NCBI GenBank assembly: GCA_944384065.1
Contig: CALWRY010000012.1
Location: forward strand, 1 to 41,363
Reading direction: 5' to 3'
DNA from: an uncultured Enterocloster sp.
GTDB lineage: Bacteria; Bacillota; Clostridia; Lachnospirales; Lachnospiraceae
Length of the DNA: 41,363 nucleotides
The stretch's first letter is position 1. Each line of letters begins with the position of its first letter. The translations under genes were made by a program, and so were the position numbers. The notes below the pieces were generated by a model that was given only the letters and a program-made list of their open reading frames with translations, was not told where the DNA came from and did not search any database. Below are positions 8,513 to 17,307 of this stretch, piece after piece.

Positions 8513-9211
8513 ATGAAAATTTGCGGACTGCAGAAGACAACTTTGCTGGACTTTCCGGGGAAAGTGGCCGCTACTCTGTTCACCGGCGGCTGTAATTTCC
8601 GGTGTCCCTTCTGCCACAACAGTGATCTTCTTTTGGGAAATGCCAGAGAGCTTTATAAGCCCGAGGATGTGCTCGGATTTTTAGAAAAACGGAGAAATAT
8701 TTTAGAGGGCGTGTGTATTACCGGCGGAGAACCCACTCTTCAGCCGGATCTGGCGGATTTTATAAGGGATATCCGCACACTGGGCCTGGCCGTCAAGCTG
8801 GATACCAACGGGTACCGCCCGGAAATTTTAGAAGAGCTCTGCGGACATGAGCTTCTGGATTATATCGCTATGGACATAAAGGCCGGCAGGAGCCGGTACG
8901 AGGCCGCTGCCGGCATCCATGACCTTTCTATGGAGTTAATTGACGAGAGCATCCGCCTTCTTATGAGCGGCAGCGTTCCCTATGAATTTCGGACCACTGT
9001 GGTGCAGGGAATCCATACGGAAGCGGATTTCCGGGAAATAGGCCCCTGGATCCGGGGATGCCGCAGTTATTTTCTTCAGGCCTTCCGGGACTCCGAGCAA
9101 GTTCTTATGTCCGGAACCTACACTGCCTTCTCAAAGGAAGAGATGTTGGCTTTTGCAGAGCTTATGCGGCCTTTTGCCGGGGAGGTGCGGCTGCGGGGAA
9201 TCGACGTCTGA
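8513..9211 (+). CDS. Anaerobic ribonucleotide reductase activating protein-like radical SAM enzyme
   Basis: Radical SAM protein of 232 residues resembling the NrdG2-type activating proteins, which generate a glycyl radical on a partner enzyme. The cluster-binding motif is C-x3-C-x2-C (C27, C31, C34) in GGCNFRCPFCHN, and a GGE motif (TGGEPTLQ) follows for SAM binding. The start LQKTTLLDFPGKVAATLFTGGC is typical of this group. No nrdD or other glycyl radical enzyme is in the window, so the partner must be elsewhere. It is a single gene convergent with its right neighbour; the two stops are 23 bp apart. Confidence 0.85.
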   Translation: MKICGLQKTTLLDFPGKVAATLFTGGCNFRCPFCHNSDLLLGNARELYKPEDVLGFLEKRRNILEGVCITGGEPTLQPDLADFIRDIRTLGLAVKLDTNGYRPEILEELCGHELLDYIAMDIKAGRSRYEAAAGIHDLSMELIDESIRLLMSGSVPYEFRTTVVQGIHTEADFREIGPWIRGCRSYFLQAFRDSEQVLMSGTYTAFSKEEMLAFAELMRPFAGEVRLRGIDV

Positions 9212-9233
9212 GTTCCCCTGTGCCGGAGAGGCA

Positions 9234-10292
9234 TCAGTCATCCAAGTTTTCCATCCGTATGTCCGTATACCAGTATCCAAAACGGCCGTCCTGCCCCGGC
9301 TGTTTTTTTGACAGCACAAAGTGGGGGAATCCGAACATGGACGCCATGTACTTTTCATTGCTGTAATAGTGCCCCGGCACGCCCAGGATATAACGCGTCC
9401 GCTTGCCGTCCTCAATACGGGCCAGTATCAGGTACCGGTAGTTGTAGTATCCGTGGAGCAAAAAGCTGTTGTTTCCATACGTCCACGTCTCCCTGGGCAG
9501 CAGGCCGATATCCTGAGGCTTTATGGTTAATATCTCGCTGGTTCCGGCGCTGTCAAAGGCCTGTATCTTGGGATACCGCTTGCGAAAGCCGTCCCAGAGC
9601 TGCTGGGAGTTTTGTCCCCTTTCCTCCTGATCCAGCTTTCTGAGCTCCTCCGGATCTCCGAGGATAAGAGGCTCCTTTTCCTCCTTTGGCGGCAGGGGCG
9701 GTGCGCTGTCTGTAAGAGGCACTGTCTCCTCAGCCCCGTCGGTATTTTGTTCCTCCAAAGAGGGCGGATCCGACGTTTCCTGCACCGGTTCTCCGGAAGC
9801 TTCCATGGGATTGCTCCCTGCGTTCTCATTTTCCGCGATTTCCTGCTCCAGCTCCTCCACTTTTTTCTGCAGCTTTTCGTCCGGATCCCCCAGTTTATCG
9901 GAGGTCACCTCCTCCAGCTCCACCTCTGCCGCCTGGGCCACCTCATCTTCCCAGATGGTAGTGTATGAGCGCCAGGAATCCTCCTTTTCATGGATGGACA
10001 GACCGTAACACCTGTCCATGGCGATGCCGGACTCCGCCACATTGTCAACCGGTACGGAGGTACGGAATTCCCCTGCTCCGCCGCGGATAAAAATATTCCC
10101 CAGAAAAATTTCCTTTTCCGGAGCCAGCAGATATACGCGCAGATCGCTGCCGCCCACATATACCTTTTTGACATTCACGCTGAGCCGGCACTGGCCGTTT
10201 CTCGACTCCAATTTTGCAAATCCGATATTTCTGCCTTTTATTTTTCCCTCATAGGCATAAATATATGAAATTAGCCTTCGATAACTTGTCAT
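9234..10292 (-). CDS. DUF6128-like conserved protein of Lachnospiraceae type
   Basis: 352-residue protein without signal peptide. An N-terminal beta-rich domain (about 1-115; ISYIYAYEGKIKGRNIGFAKLE, VYVGGSDLRVYLL) resembles proteins annotated DUF6128. A Glu/Pro-rich linker (about 125-215) follows, and then a second conserved domain (about 235-350) rich in Tyr and Trp (GNNSFLLHGYYNYRYLILARI, YILGVPGHYYSNEKYMASMFGF). The arrangement of two globular ends joined by a flexible linker recalls adaptor proteins; no catalytic motif is seen. The family name is from memory and the function is unknown. Confidence 0.65.
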   Translation of the reverse strand: MTSYRRLISYIYAYEGKIKGRNIGFAKLESRNGQCRLSVNVKKVYVGGSDLRVYLLAPEKEIFLGNIFIRGGAGEFRTSVPVDNVAESGIAMDRCYGLSIHEKEDSWRSYTTIWEDEVAQAAEVELEEVTSDKLGDPDEKLQKKVEELEQEIAENENAGSNPMEASGEPVQETSDPPSLEEQNTDGAEETVPLTDSAPPLPPKEEKEPLILGDPEELRKLDQEERGQNSQQLWDGFRKRYPKIQAFDSAGTSEILTIKPQDIGLLPRETWTYGNNSFLLHGYYNYRYLILARIEDGKRTRYILGVPGHYYSNEKYMASMFGFPHFVLSKKQPGQDGRFGYWYTDIRMENLDD

Positions 10293-10333
10293 ACCTTCCT
10301 TGGACCTCCCAACCAGCCTTTCTGGTTTGTATT

Positions 10334-10501
10334 AATATTAGTAACAGTTCATGACGGCACATCTTCTTGCCCGGCCAAGGCCGGACAAGAAGCATCGGAT
10401 GTCCATCCGATGTGTAAACAGGGGCGAAAACATTCTTACAAGCAAGCTTGACATCTATTTTCGCCCCTGTTTATCCGCCGTCCTGAACTGTTACTAATAT
10501 T
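10334..10501. repeat. 166-bp multi-branched inverted repeat (MITE-like or structured RNA)
   Basis: Outer arms 10335-10358 and 10477-10500 match in 23 of 24 positions as an inverted repeat, and one more A-T pair extends it to 10334/10501. Inside lie three further hairpins: 10363-10376 with 10379-10392 (13 of 14 pairs), 10393-10401 with 10404-10412 (9 perfect pairs) and 10415-10430 with 10458-10473 (16 perfect pairs, loop of 27 nt). Almost the whole element is base-paired. It lies between the divergent DUF6128-like gene and nagB, upstream of the nagB promoter. No transposase is present. Confidence 0.85.
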
Positions 10502-10516
10502 TTATGCTCCCATCAC

Positions 10517-11302
<786 letters not shown>

Positions 11303-11303
<1 letters not shown>

Positions 11304-11354
11304 AAAACCTGCCGTCCGCTCCCCCATGCCGGGGAAGCAGGACGGCAGGTTTTT
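11303..11354. terminator. Bidirectional terminator between nagB and the lipoprotein gene
   Basis: A perfect 15-bp inverted repeat (11303-11317 with 11340-11354), AAAAACCTGCCGTCC and its complement, gives a GC-rich stem with a T-run on either strand. It serves nagB and the convergent lipoprotein gene. Confidence 0.9.
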
Positions 11355-11364
11355 GTAACAATTC

Positions 11365-11934
11365 TTATTCTACCATATCATAATCCGCCACATAGGTCAG
11401 ATAATCGTCATCCCCATGCTGGATGGTAGTTCCCTGATAATTCTCGCCGTTTACCGTGAGCTTTAACTGGCTGAGCTCAAAGTTTTCTATAAAGGTGTTG
11501 CCGATCTCTGTAAGGAACATGGCGTCGGAGACTCCCTCTCCGCTGACCGCCTGATTCAGATCCAAAGTTCCGATGGCCTCCTCACCCTCATTCTGAATTC
11601 CGAAGGTCTGAACCATGGTTCCGTCTGTCAGGACGCCGTAATCCATCAGTTTGCTCACCAGCATCTGGGCGTCGATCTCCTCTGACTCCAGGGAATCCAT
11701 ATCCTGCACCAGGCTGTCCCCTGCTCCCTTATGGTAGATGGAGATGATGGCCACAGGCGCCACATTGGGATCCGGAACCTTGTCGGAAGCCCCTCCCGTA
11801 CTCTGGGGAATCGTGCTCTCCGGCGCCGCCGCAGCTGCAGTTGTCTCCTGTCTCTGTTTTTCAGGGGTAGGCGTACATGCAGCCAGGGAAACCGCCATCA
11901 AAGCTGCCATCACGCCAAGTATCCATTTCTTCAT
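11365..11934 (-). CDS. Lipoprotein, possibly with a GerMN-like domain
   Basis: 189 residues with a lipoprotein signal peptide (MKKWILGVMAALMAVSLAAC, lipidated Cys20) and a Thr/Ala/Pro-rich spacer to about residue 55. The remaining domain has strands and helices spaced like GerMN (sporulation/germination) domains: IGTLDLNQAVSG, then FLTEIGNTFIENFELSQLKLTVNGENY. This likeness is by eye only. The gene follows the marR gene by 18 bp and is probably co-transcribed with it. Exposed on the outer face of the membrane; function unknown. Confidence 0.7.
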   Translation of the reverse strand: MKKWILGVMAALMAVSLAACTPTPEKQRQETTAAAAAPESTIPQSTGGASDKVPDPNVAPVAIISIYHKGAGDSLVQDMDSLESEEIDAQMLVSKLMDYGVLTDGTMVQTFGIQNEGEEAIGTLDLNQAVSGEGVSDAMFLTEIGNTFIENFELSQLKLTVNGENYQGTTIQHGDDDYLTYVADYDMVE

Positions 11935-11952
11935 AATAAATAAATGCCTCCT

Positions 11953-12396
11953 TTAATGCTCTTCAAAGCTCTTCACCCAGGAACTCAAGCTTCTCAGTGC
12001 CTTAAGCAGAGCCTTAAGCTCTTCCTCTGTCAATTCCTTCACCGCGTTCTTTACCATGTCCTCATGGAACCTCTTATGGCGGTGGTATGCTTTCGTTCCC
12101 TTCTCAGAAAGGGAGATATACACCACTCTGCGGTCTGCCCTTCCCCGCTGACGAACCACATATCCCTTCTTCACCAGGCTGTTCATCGCGATGGTCAGAG
12201 TTCCCATGGTGACAGACAGCTCTCTGGCTATGGAGGACATATTCTTAGGTTCTCCAATACCGATGGCATCTATGACATGCATATCGTTATTGGTGATATC
12301 ACCGAATTCCTGGGTAATGATGGAGCGCTCCTCCACCTCATTGATCTCCCGGAATAGGGCCACCATCACTTCGTTCAGCGCTTCGAAAGACTCCAC
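11953..12396 (-). CDS. MarR family regulator, FabT-like
   Basis: 147-residue winged-helix repressor of the MarR family. The segment DITNNDMHVIDAIG, the recognition region ELSVTMGTLTIAMNSLVKKGYV, the wing RGRADRRVVYISLSEKG and the dimer helix YHRHKRFHEDMVKNAVKELTEEE match my memory of streptococcal FabT closely. FabT represses fatty acid synthesis genes when bound to acyl-ACP. Here the gene is 27 kb from the fab promoter, which carries a FabT-type palindrome, whereas in streptococci fabT lies inside the fab cluster. Regulation of the fab operon in trans is inference. Confidence 0.82.
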   Translation of the reverse strand: MESFEALNEVMVALFREINEVEERSIITQEFGDITNNDMHVIDAIGIGEPKNMSSIARELSVTMGTLTIAMNSLVKKGYVVRQRGRADRRVVYISLSEKGTKAYHRHKRFHEDMVKNAVKELTEEELKALLKALRSLSSWVKSFEEH

Positions 12397-12430
12397 GTTG
12401 CTCCCTTCTCTTTCTTATTTAAAAGCTTCC

Positions 12431-12464
12431 TACTGATTGTACAGTATTTTAATTGTTCGCACAA
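12431..12464 (-). promoter_or_regulatory. Promoter of the marR-lipoprotein unit
   Basis: Minus strand: TTGTGC (12459-12464), 17-bp spacer, TACAAT (12436-12441). The -10 sits at the centre of a TACTG-N6-CAGTA inverted repeat (12431-12446), a possible autoregulatory site that does not share the TTTGA-N3-TCAAA core found at the fab promoter. Confidence 0.6.
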
Positions 12465-12516
12465 CCCCCAAAATGCTTATAAAATTCTTAACAGACTGTG
12501 ATTTTTTTGTGTTTTG

Positions 12517-13923
12517 TCATTTTTTGCTGCCGCCCAGGGCCAAACGGGCAAAGGCGTCTCCCCGCTCCTCAAAGTTTTTGAATATGCCGTAGCTGGCAGC
12601 CGCCGGGGACAAAAGACAGCTTCTTCCCGGACGGGTCAGCTGCTTGGCCCGCCGCACTGCGTCCTCCAGGTGTTCTGAAAGTATCAGCCGGGCCCGTCCC
12701 TTAAAATTCGGATAGCAGCGGTGGATTTCCTGATAAATCCGTTTTCCCGTGGCCTCCATCAGGATAATGTGGGGAACCGGGCTCTCCGACAGAAACTCGA
12801 TGAGCTCCCCATAGTCTATCCCCCGGTCCATGCCGCCGATAAGCACGGTATCCACATCCTTTAAGGTGTGCAGGGCCTGGATCGTCGTATCGCAGATTGT
12901 GGAAATGGAATCGTCGTAGTATCGGATTCCCTCCCGCTCCCCCAGGTACTGGAGCCGATGGGGCAGGGGGACATAGGTCTTAAGTCCCTCCGCAAAGGCC
13001 TCGTCCGTCATTCCCAGAAGGCGGCAGATCCCGTAGGCAATGCCGATGTCAAAATAATTGTGGCTTCCCATCAGGCGGATTTCCGAGCTGGGAATCCTAA
13101 AAAGGCTTCCGCCGAAGCGTATAGCCGGCTGGCCGTTCCCGCACTCTACCTGTATGTCCTTAGCGTCCAGCCCCTTTTCCGTACTGCAGCAGGAGGCGCC
13201 TTCCTCCATATTCTCCTCCAGAAAGGAGGCCTTAATCAGCCGGGAAGGGCAGCTCCCCTCCGGCGGCAGGCACTGGGTGCTGCAGATAAAAATATCCTCC
13301 GGCCTCTGGCTGGAAAAAATGTGGTACTTTGCAGCCACATATTTCTCCATGGTCCCATAATGGTCCAAATGCTCCTCATGGAGGTTCAGCAGAACTCCTA
13401 TGTGCGGGGACACGGTCATGTACTCCAGCTGATGGCAGGAGAGCTCGAACACAATCCTTGTATCCGGCGTTATGTCCTCTATGTGGTCAAAGGCGGGAAT
13501 GCCGATATTTCCCACAAGGAGGGCGTCCATGCCGCTCTCCTTTAACAGATGGTACACCAGAGTTGTGACGGTGCTCTTGCCCTTGGTCCCCGTGATGCCG
13601 ATAATCTGGTCCCTAAAGCAGGAGACAAATACCTCCGTCTGGGATAAAATCTGGCAGCGGTATTCCCCTATGGGACGCTCCAGCACAATCCCCGGACTTT
13701 TGAACACCACATCATAGTTATCCAGACATTTTTGATAGTCCGGACCGCTTATCCACAAAGCATCCCCGTCCACAGACTCCTTTGGGGATGCGATATCCGC
13801 AATATCTATTTTTTCGCAGATTCCGAGCTTCTTTAACAGCCGGAAGGTGGATTTTCCCTCCCGTCCAAAGCCCAGAATCAATACCTTTTTTCCCTTAACC
13901 CAGGGCTCTATCTTCTCAATCAA
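12517..13923 (-). CDS. murD: UDP-N-acetylmuramoyl-L-alanine--glutamate ligase (MurD, probably MurD2 type)
   Basis: Mur ligase of 468 residues, cytoplasmic peptidoglycan precursor synthesis. It has the N-terminal nucleotide-like fold (KVLILGFGREGKSTFRLL), the ATP loop GITGTKGKST (109-118), central FELSCHQLEYM and HEEHLDHYG motifs (MurD normally has SSFQL and DHLDRH) and the C-terminal DDSISTICDTTIQAL. Ordinary MurD adds D-Glu. The neighbouring murL-like gene 9 bp upstream suggests the MurD2 variant, which adds L-Glu before epimerisation. The substitution FELSCHQLE instead of SSFQLE fits a divergent subgroup. Substrate stereochemistry is inference from context. Confidence 0.85.
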   Translation of the reverse strand: MIEKIEPWVKGKKVLILGFGREGKSTFRLLKKLGICEKIDIADIASPKESVDGDALWISGPDYQKCLDNYDVVFKSPGIVLERPIGEYRCQILSQTEVFVSCFRDQIIGITGTKGKSTVTTLVYHLLKESGMDALLVGNIGIPAFDHIEDITPDTRIVFELSCHQLEYMTVSPHIGVLLNLHEEHLDHYGTMEKYVAAKYHIFSSQRPEDIFICSTQCLPPEGSCPSRLIKASFLEENMEEGASCCSTEKGLDAKDIQVECGNGQPAIRFGGSLFRIPSSEIRLMGSHNYFDIGIAYGICRLLGMTDEAFAEGLKTYVPLPHRLQYLGEREGIRYYDDSISTICDTTIQALHTLKDVDTVLIGGMDRGIDYGELIEFLSESPVPHIILMEATGKRIYQEIHRCYPNFKGRARLILSEHLEDAVRRAKQLTRPGRSCLLSPAAASYGIFKNFEERGDAFARLALGGSKK

Positions 13924-13932
13924 GGGTATCTC

Positions 13933-15378
13933 CTATTCCAGGGAGGCGCAGGCCTTCCTTACCAGTTCTTTTAATGGACCGGGAAGCAGATTTTCCTCGT
14001 CAAAGTATGTGGAAAACGGGTCTCCGGCCGCCCTGTACGCTTCATACATTCCGCTGTCCTTATAAAAGGCCAGAAGCGCCGGAAGCGCCTTCCCCTCCCG
14101 CTCCATCCGGTCAATGGCAAGCACCGCAGCCGTATTTATCTCATCCCGGCTGCCCACGCACTCAAAGGGCTTCTCCTCCTGCATGCCTATGAGCTGCTCC
14201 AGGGTTGGCCGGAGGGAGACATCCTCCAGCATATTTCTCCCGAATATGGCCTCCACCTCACGGCTCTCCAAAAAGGGAGAGAGGATCAGATAGACAAACA
14301 GGCACTTGGGGCAGCGGCCGCACCAGGAATCCGTCTTGCTGCCTGCGTTGCAGCTTCGAAACACTCTGTGGTACTGCTTCTGCCCGGCAAAATATTTCGC
14401 AATCTGGAATTCGCTTAAGGGCCTGAGAAGGCTGAAGTAATAGGCGCTCCCCGGCAGATACCTTTCCCTGTAGCGGTGAAAATCCATCTCGAATTTGAAG
14501 CTCTTGGAATACTGGTGGTTCACTGTGCTTCCGGCCACTGTGCTCTCATTGGCGCTGGATTCATTGGACAGGGCGATATAGGAAAGGCCGTACATCCGGG
14601 CCGCCAGCAGGCTGGAAAAGGCCGCCAGGGCGGAGAACGGGGTGTGGCCGTTCAGGTAGCCCTGCCGGTTCAGCGCAAGCATATTTGGGTCCAGGGTGCG
14701 GCTCACCCTTATGGCCCTCTCCTTAGGCAGGCCCGCAGCCTGAACCGTAGCCAGAGTGGCGCCCCTGGGGTTGATGATGTAGGCCCAGAGAGAAGCCCCT
14801 GCTTTTTTGAGAAGCTCAAGGCTCACTGCGGAATCCTTTCCGCCGCCGATGGGGACTAGGACCCGGGTTCCGGGGGCAAAGTCAGGCTGCTTTTGTTCTG
14901 TACCTAAATCTGCCGGACTGCCGGCCGCAGCCCCCCTCCCCGCTCCAGTTTTCCCTGAAGCTGCGTCTGGCTCTCCCAGACATTGGATCTCCATAAAATC
15001 CGATGGATCCGCCTCACCAATTTCATTTACATAAAAAAATTCTCCCAGGCCATTAAAATACAGGTCCTTCCACCAGAGAATCTGTTCTTCGTCCAGGGCT
15101 CCTGCCTCCACAAAAACCTGGGGGGAGCAGGTGATCTTCCAATAGCTCACCAGCTCCACCATGCCCAGGGAGAATACCATTTTTTGAAAAAGCGCATCCT
15201 CTCCCCACTTCTGTGTGTCTCCCTCTGCCTTAGGGAACTTCCACACAGGCGCAAAAGAGGACAGGCCCTGAATCTCAAAACGGTAGGTGATCTGCACCTC
15301 CCGTTCATTCTCACAAAGCTCATAGCTTCTGTAATAAAAGCGCGGGTATTCCCTGCGCAGCGCTTGATATTTTTCCAT
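13933..15378 (-). CDS. murL: UDP-MurNAc-L-Ala-L-Glu epimerase-like protein (MurL)
   Basis: About 481 residues. The long N-terminal domain is followed by a PP-loop-like ATP motif VPIGGGKDSAVSLELL (about residue 178), NHQYSKSFKFEMDFH and a cysteine set in SWCGRCPKCLFVYLIL. MurL, known from Xanthomonas, uses ATP to epimerise the terminal L-Glu of UDP-MurNAc-L-Ala-L-Glu made by MurD2. The PP-loop is consistent with an adenylated intermediate, and pairing with a Mur ligase gene strongly supports the call. Start: the ATG at 15378 has GGAG nine bases upstream; the first ATG at 15393 has its Shine-Dalgarno sequence too close. The low-complexity insert around 140-170 is probably a linker. Confidence 0.75.
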   Translation of the reverse strand: MEKYQALRREYPRFYYRSYELCENEREVQITYRFEIQGLSSFAPVWKFPKAEGDTQKWGEDALFQKMVFSLGMVELVSYWKITCSPQVFVEAGALDEEQILWWKDLYFNGLGEFFYVNEIGEADPSDFMEIQCLGEPDAASGKTGAGRGAAAGSPADLGTEQKQPDFAPGTRVLVPIGGGKDSAVSLELLKKAGASLWAYIINPRGATLATVQAAGLPKERAIRVSRTLDPNMLALNRQGYLNGHTPFSALAAFSSLLAARMYGLSYIALSNESSANESTVAGSTVNHQYSKSFKFEMDFHRYRERYLPGSAYYFSLLRPLSEFQIAKYFAGQKQYHRVFRSCNAGSKTDSWCGRCPKCLFVYLILSPFLESREVEAIFGRNMLEDVSLRPTLEQLIGMQEEKPFECVGSRDEINTAAVLAIDRMEREGKALPALLAFYKDSGMYEAYRAAGDPFSTYFDEENLLPGPLKELVRKACASLE

Positions 15379-15464
15379 AGAAAGGGACTCCATTCCTCAT
15401 GCAAATGGTGCAACTGCTACAGTCACAGCTCGCTCGGACCCTTATGCCCGAATCAGCCAACACA

Positions 15465-15493
15465 ATTATAGTAGAGAATGGGTTTCTTTGCAA
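15465..15493 (-). promoter_or_regulatory. Promoter of murL-murD
   Basis: Minus strand: TTGCAA (15488-15493), exactly 17 bp, and TATAAT (15465-15470). The leader before the murL start is about 80 nt. It overlaps the gap just after spmB, so murL-murD form their own unit. Confidence 0.7.
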
Positions 15494-15503
15494 TGGGATT
15501 TTC

Positions 15504-16031
15504 CTATGCCATGGCCCCGGCCAGGACTGCGCTTGCCGCCACCCCCGCCGCAGTGGCAAGCAGCGCACCCGGAAGGGTGAAGCGGGTTTTTGTGATTTTC
15601 ACCGAGCCGAAATACAGGCTCATGCAGTAGAGGACGGTCTCCGTGCTGCTCATCATGATGGAAGCCATAAGCCCCAGCTGGGAGTCCGTACCGTATTCTT
15701 TGAATATATCCAGCACCAGGCCTGTGGCGGCGGAGTTGGACACCAGGCGCACCAGGATTACGGGTACAAGCTGGGGAGGAAGACGCAGAAGGGCCGCCGG
15801 CATTGCCAGGACTTCTCCAAGAAAATCCAGAAAGCCGGAGGCCCGTATAATTCCAACAGAGACCATGAGGCCCACCAGGGTGGGAAAAATGCCTGCCACG
15901 GTCCGCATCCCATCCTTTGCCCCATCGATAAAATCATCCAAAACCGGGCGTCCGGAGAGAACGCCAAAGCCCACAATGTAGAAAATCATCAGCGGAACCA
16001 TGGCTTCCGAAAGGAAGAGAAGAAATTGCAT
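15504..16031 (-). CDS. spmB: Spore maturation protein B
   Basis: SpmB, 175 residues, is an integral membrane protein needed with SpmA for full dehydration of the spore core. The family patterns GAKDGMRTVAGIFPTLVGLMV, RLVSNSAATGL and SSTETVLYCMSLYFGSVKI(T)KTR are present, with five or six hydrophobic segments. In most spore formers spmB directly follows spmA; here spmA lies at 24777-25382, 8.7 kb away in the same orientation, with a different set of genes in between. Confidence 0.93.
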   Translation of the reverse strand: MQFLLFLSEAMVPLMIFYIVGFGVLSGRPVLDDFIDGAKDGMRTVAGIFPTLVGLMVSVGIIRASGFLDFLGEVLAMPAALLRLPPQLVPVILVRLVSNSAATGLVLDIFKEYGTDSQLGLMASIMMSSTETVLYCMSLYFGSVKITKTRFTLPGALLATAAGVAASAVLAGAMA

Positions 16032-16127
16032 TGCCCGTCTCCTGAATATCCCTTTTTATCATCTTATTCACAGACAGGGCATTTATGCGCAGCGGGTTTC
16101 CTCTGGACCGCCATGCCCTCCGCTCCT

Positions 16128-17285
16128 CTATGCCCTCTGCGCTCCCCGCAGGGCATCCTTGAGCTCATTCTCCAGCTTTCCAAGCTCTGTCTCCGCCTCC
16201 TGGCGCTTCTGCCGGGCCTCCTGCTGAATCTTAATGGTCTCCTGAATCGTCTCGATCAGGCTGGCATTTGTCTTTGCCAATGTCTCCATATCAATCACAC
16301 TGCGCTCCGATTCCTTCGCTGTCTCGATGGTGTTGGTCTTTAAGAGCTCGGCGTTGCGCATCAAAAGCTCATTGGTGGTATTGGAAATCTCCTGGTTCAG
16401 CTTCAGCACCTTCTGCTGCTTTCCAAGGCCCAGGGCAATGACAATCTGGCTCTTCCAGATGGGGATTGTATTCAGCACCGCAGTCTGAATTTTGTCCACA
16501 AGGAGCTTGTCGTTGTTCTGTATCAGCCGAATCTGCGGAGCGGTCTGGATGGAGATTGTCCGGCTCAGCTTCAGGTCATGGAGCTTCTTCTCGAACCGGT
16601 TTACATTTTCCTCAAAATCCCGGACCAGCTGTACAGCCATGGGATCCGTGGAAGCGGCGGCCTCCGCCTGGAGCCTGGGAATGTCCGTCTCCCTGAGCTC
16701 CTTAATCTTCTCGTCCCCGGCCGCGATGTAAAGATTCAGCTCGTGGAAATATTCCAGGTTCTTCTCGTACATGGTGTCAAACATGCCAATGTCCTTCAGC
16801 ATGGACATCCGGGCCTTCTCCAGCTCCGCCTCTATGCGGTCAATCTGCACCTGCACCTTCTCATAGCGGGTGACCAGCCGGTCCACATTATTTTTCACGC
16901 TCTTAAAAAAGGGGATTTTATCAAGAAATCCCTGGCCGCTTCCTGGGTTATCCACCTCCAGATCCTTTACATTTGACAATATCTGGCTTAGGAGCTCTCC
17001 CACATAGCCGCTGTCCTTACTGCGGACAGTGGAGAGAATCGACTCGGAGAAATCAGAAATATTTCTCTGGGCCCCTGTGCCGTACTGGATGCAGGCCTGG
17101 GAATCCGTTAAATCCAGGCTCTCCTTGATGGCGTCCACCTTTTTTCTCTCCTCAGGCGTTAAGGCGGCGGACATTTCTTCCTGCTTCTTCACCTGTCCCT
17201 GACCGGTTACAACCAGCTCTCCATTTCCCTGCTCCTCTTTTTCCCGGCGTTTTCCAGCCAGCTCCTCCAAAGATATGCTTCCCAT
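16128..17285 (-). CDS. TelA/KlaA family toxic anion resistance-like protein
   Basis: 385 residues, almost all helical and charged, without membrane segments. It matches TelA: LTPEERKKVDAIKESLDLTDSQACIQYGTGAQRNISDFSESIL at the N terminus, then PFFKSVKNNVDRLVTRYEKVQVQIDRIEAELEKARMSMLKDI, and SLNIWKSQ-like IPIWKSQIVIALGLGKQQK. TelA proteins were named from plasmid tellurite resistance, but most chromosomal copies have an unknown role, often next to xpaC-like genes, as in Bacillus. It is the last gene of the four-gene VWA module, 22 bp after the solute-binding gene. Confidence 0.9.
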   Translation of the reverse strand: MGSISLEELAGKRREKEEQGNGELVVTGQGQVKKQEEMSAALTPEERKKVDAIKESLDLTDSQACIQYGTGAQRNISDFSESILSTVRSKDSGYVGELLSQILSNVKDLEVDNPGSGQGFLDKIPFFKSVKNNVDRLVTRYEKVQVQIDRIEAELEKARMSMLKDIGMFDTMYEKNLEYFHELNLYIAAGDEKIKELRETDIPRLQAEAAASTDPMAVQLVRDFEENVNRFEKKLHDLKLSRTISIQTAPQIRLIQNNDKLLVDKIQTAVLNTIPIWKSQIVIALGLGKQQKVLKLNQEISNTTNELLMRNAELLKTNTIETAKESERSVIDMETLAKTNASLIETIQETIKIQQEARQKRQEAETELGKLENELKDALRGAQRA

Positions 17286-17307
17286 CGTTCGTTCCTCCTC
17301 TCCCTGT

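Noticed and set aside
10334-10501. Riboswitch or glmS-like ribozyme controlling nagB
   Set aside because: The nagB promoter lies downstream of the element, so it is not part of the nagB transcript; no glmS core is visible.
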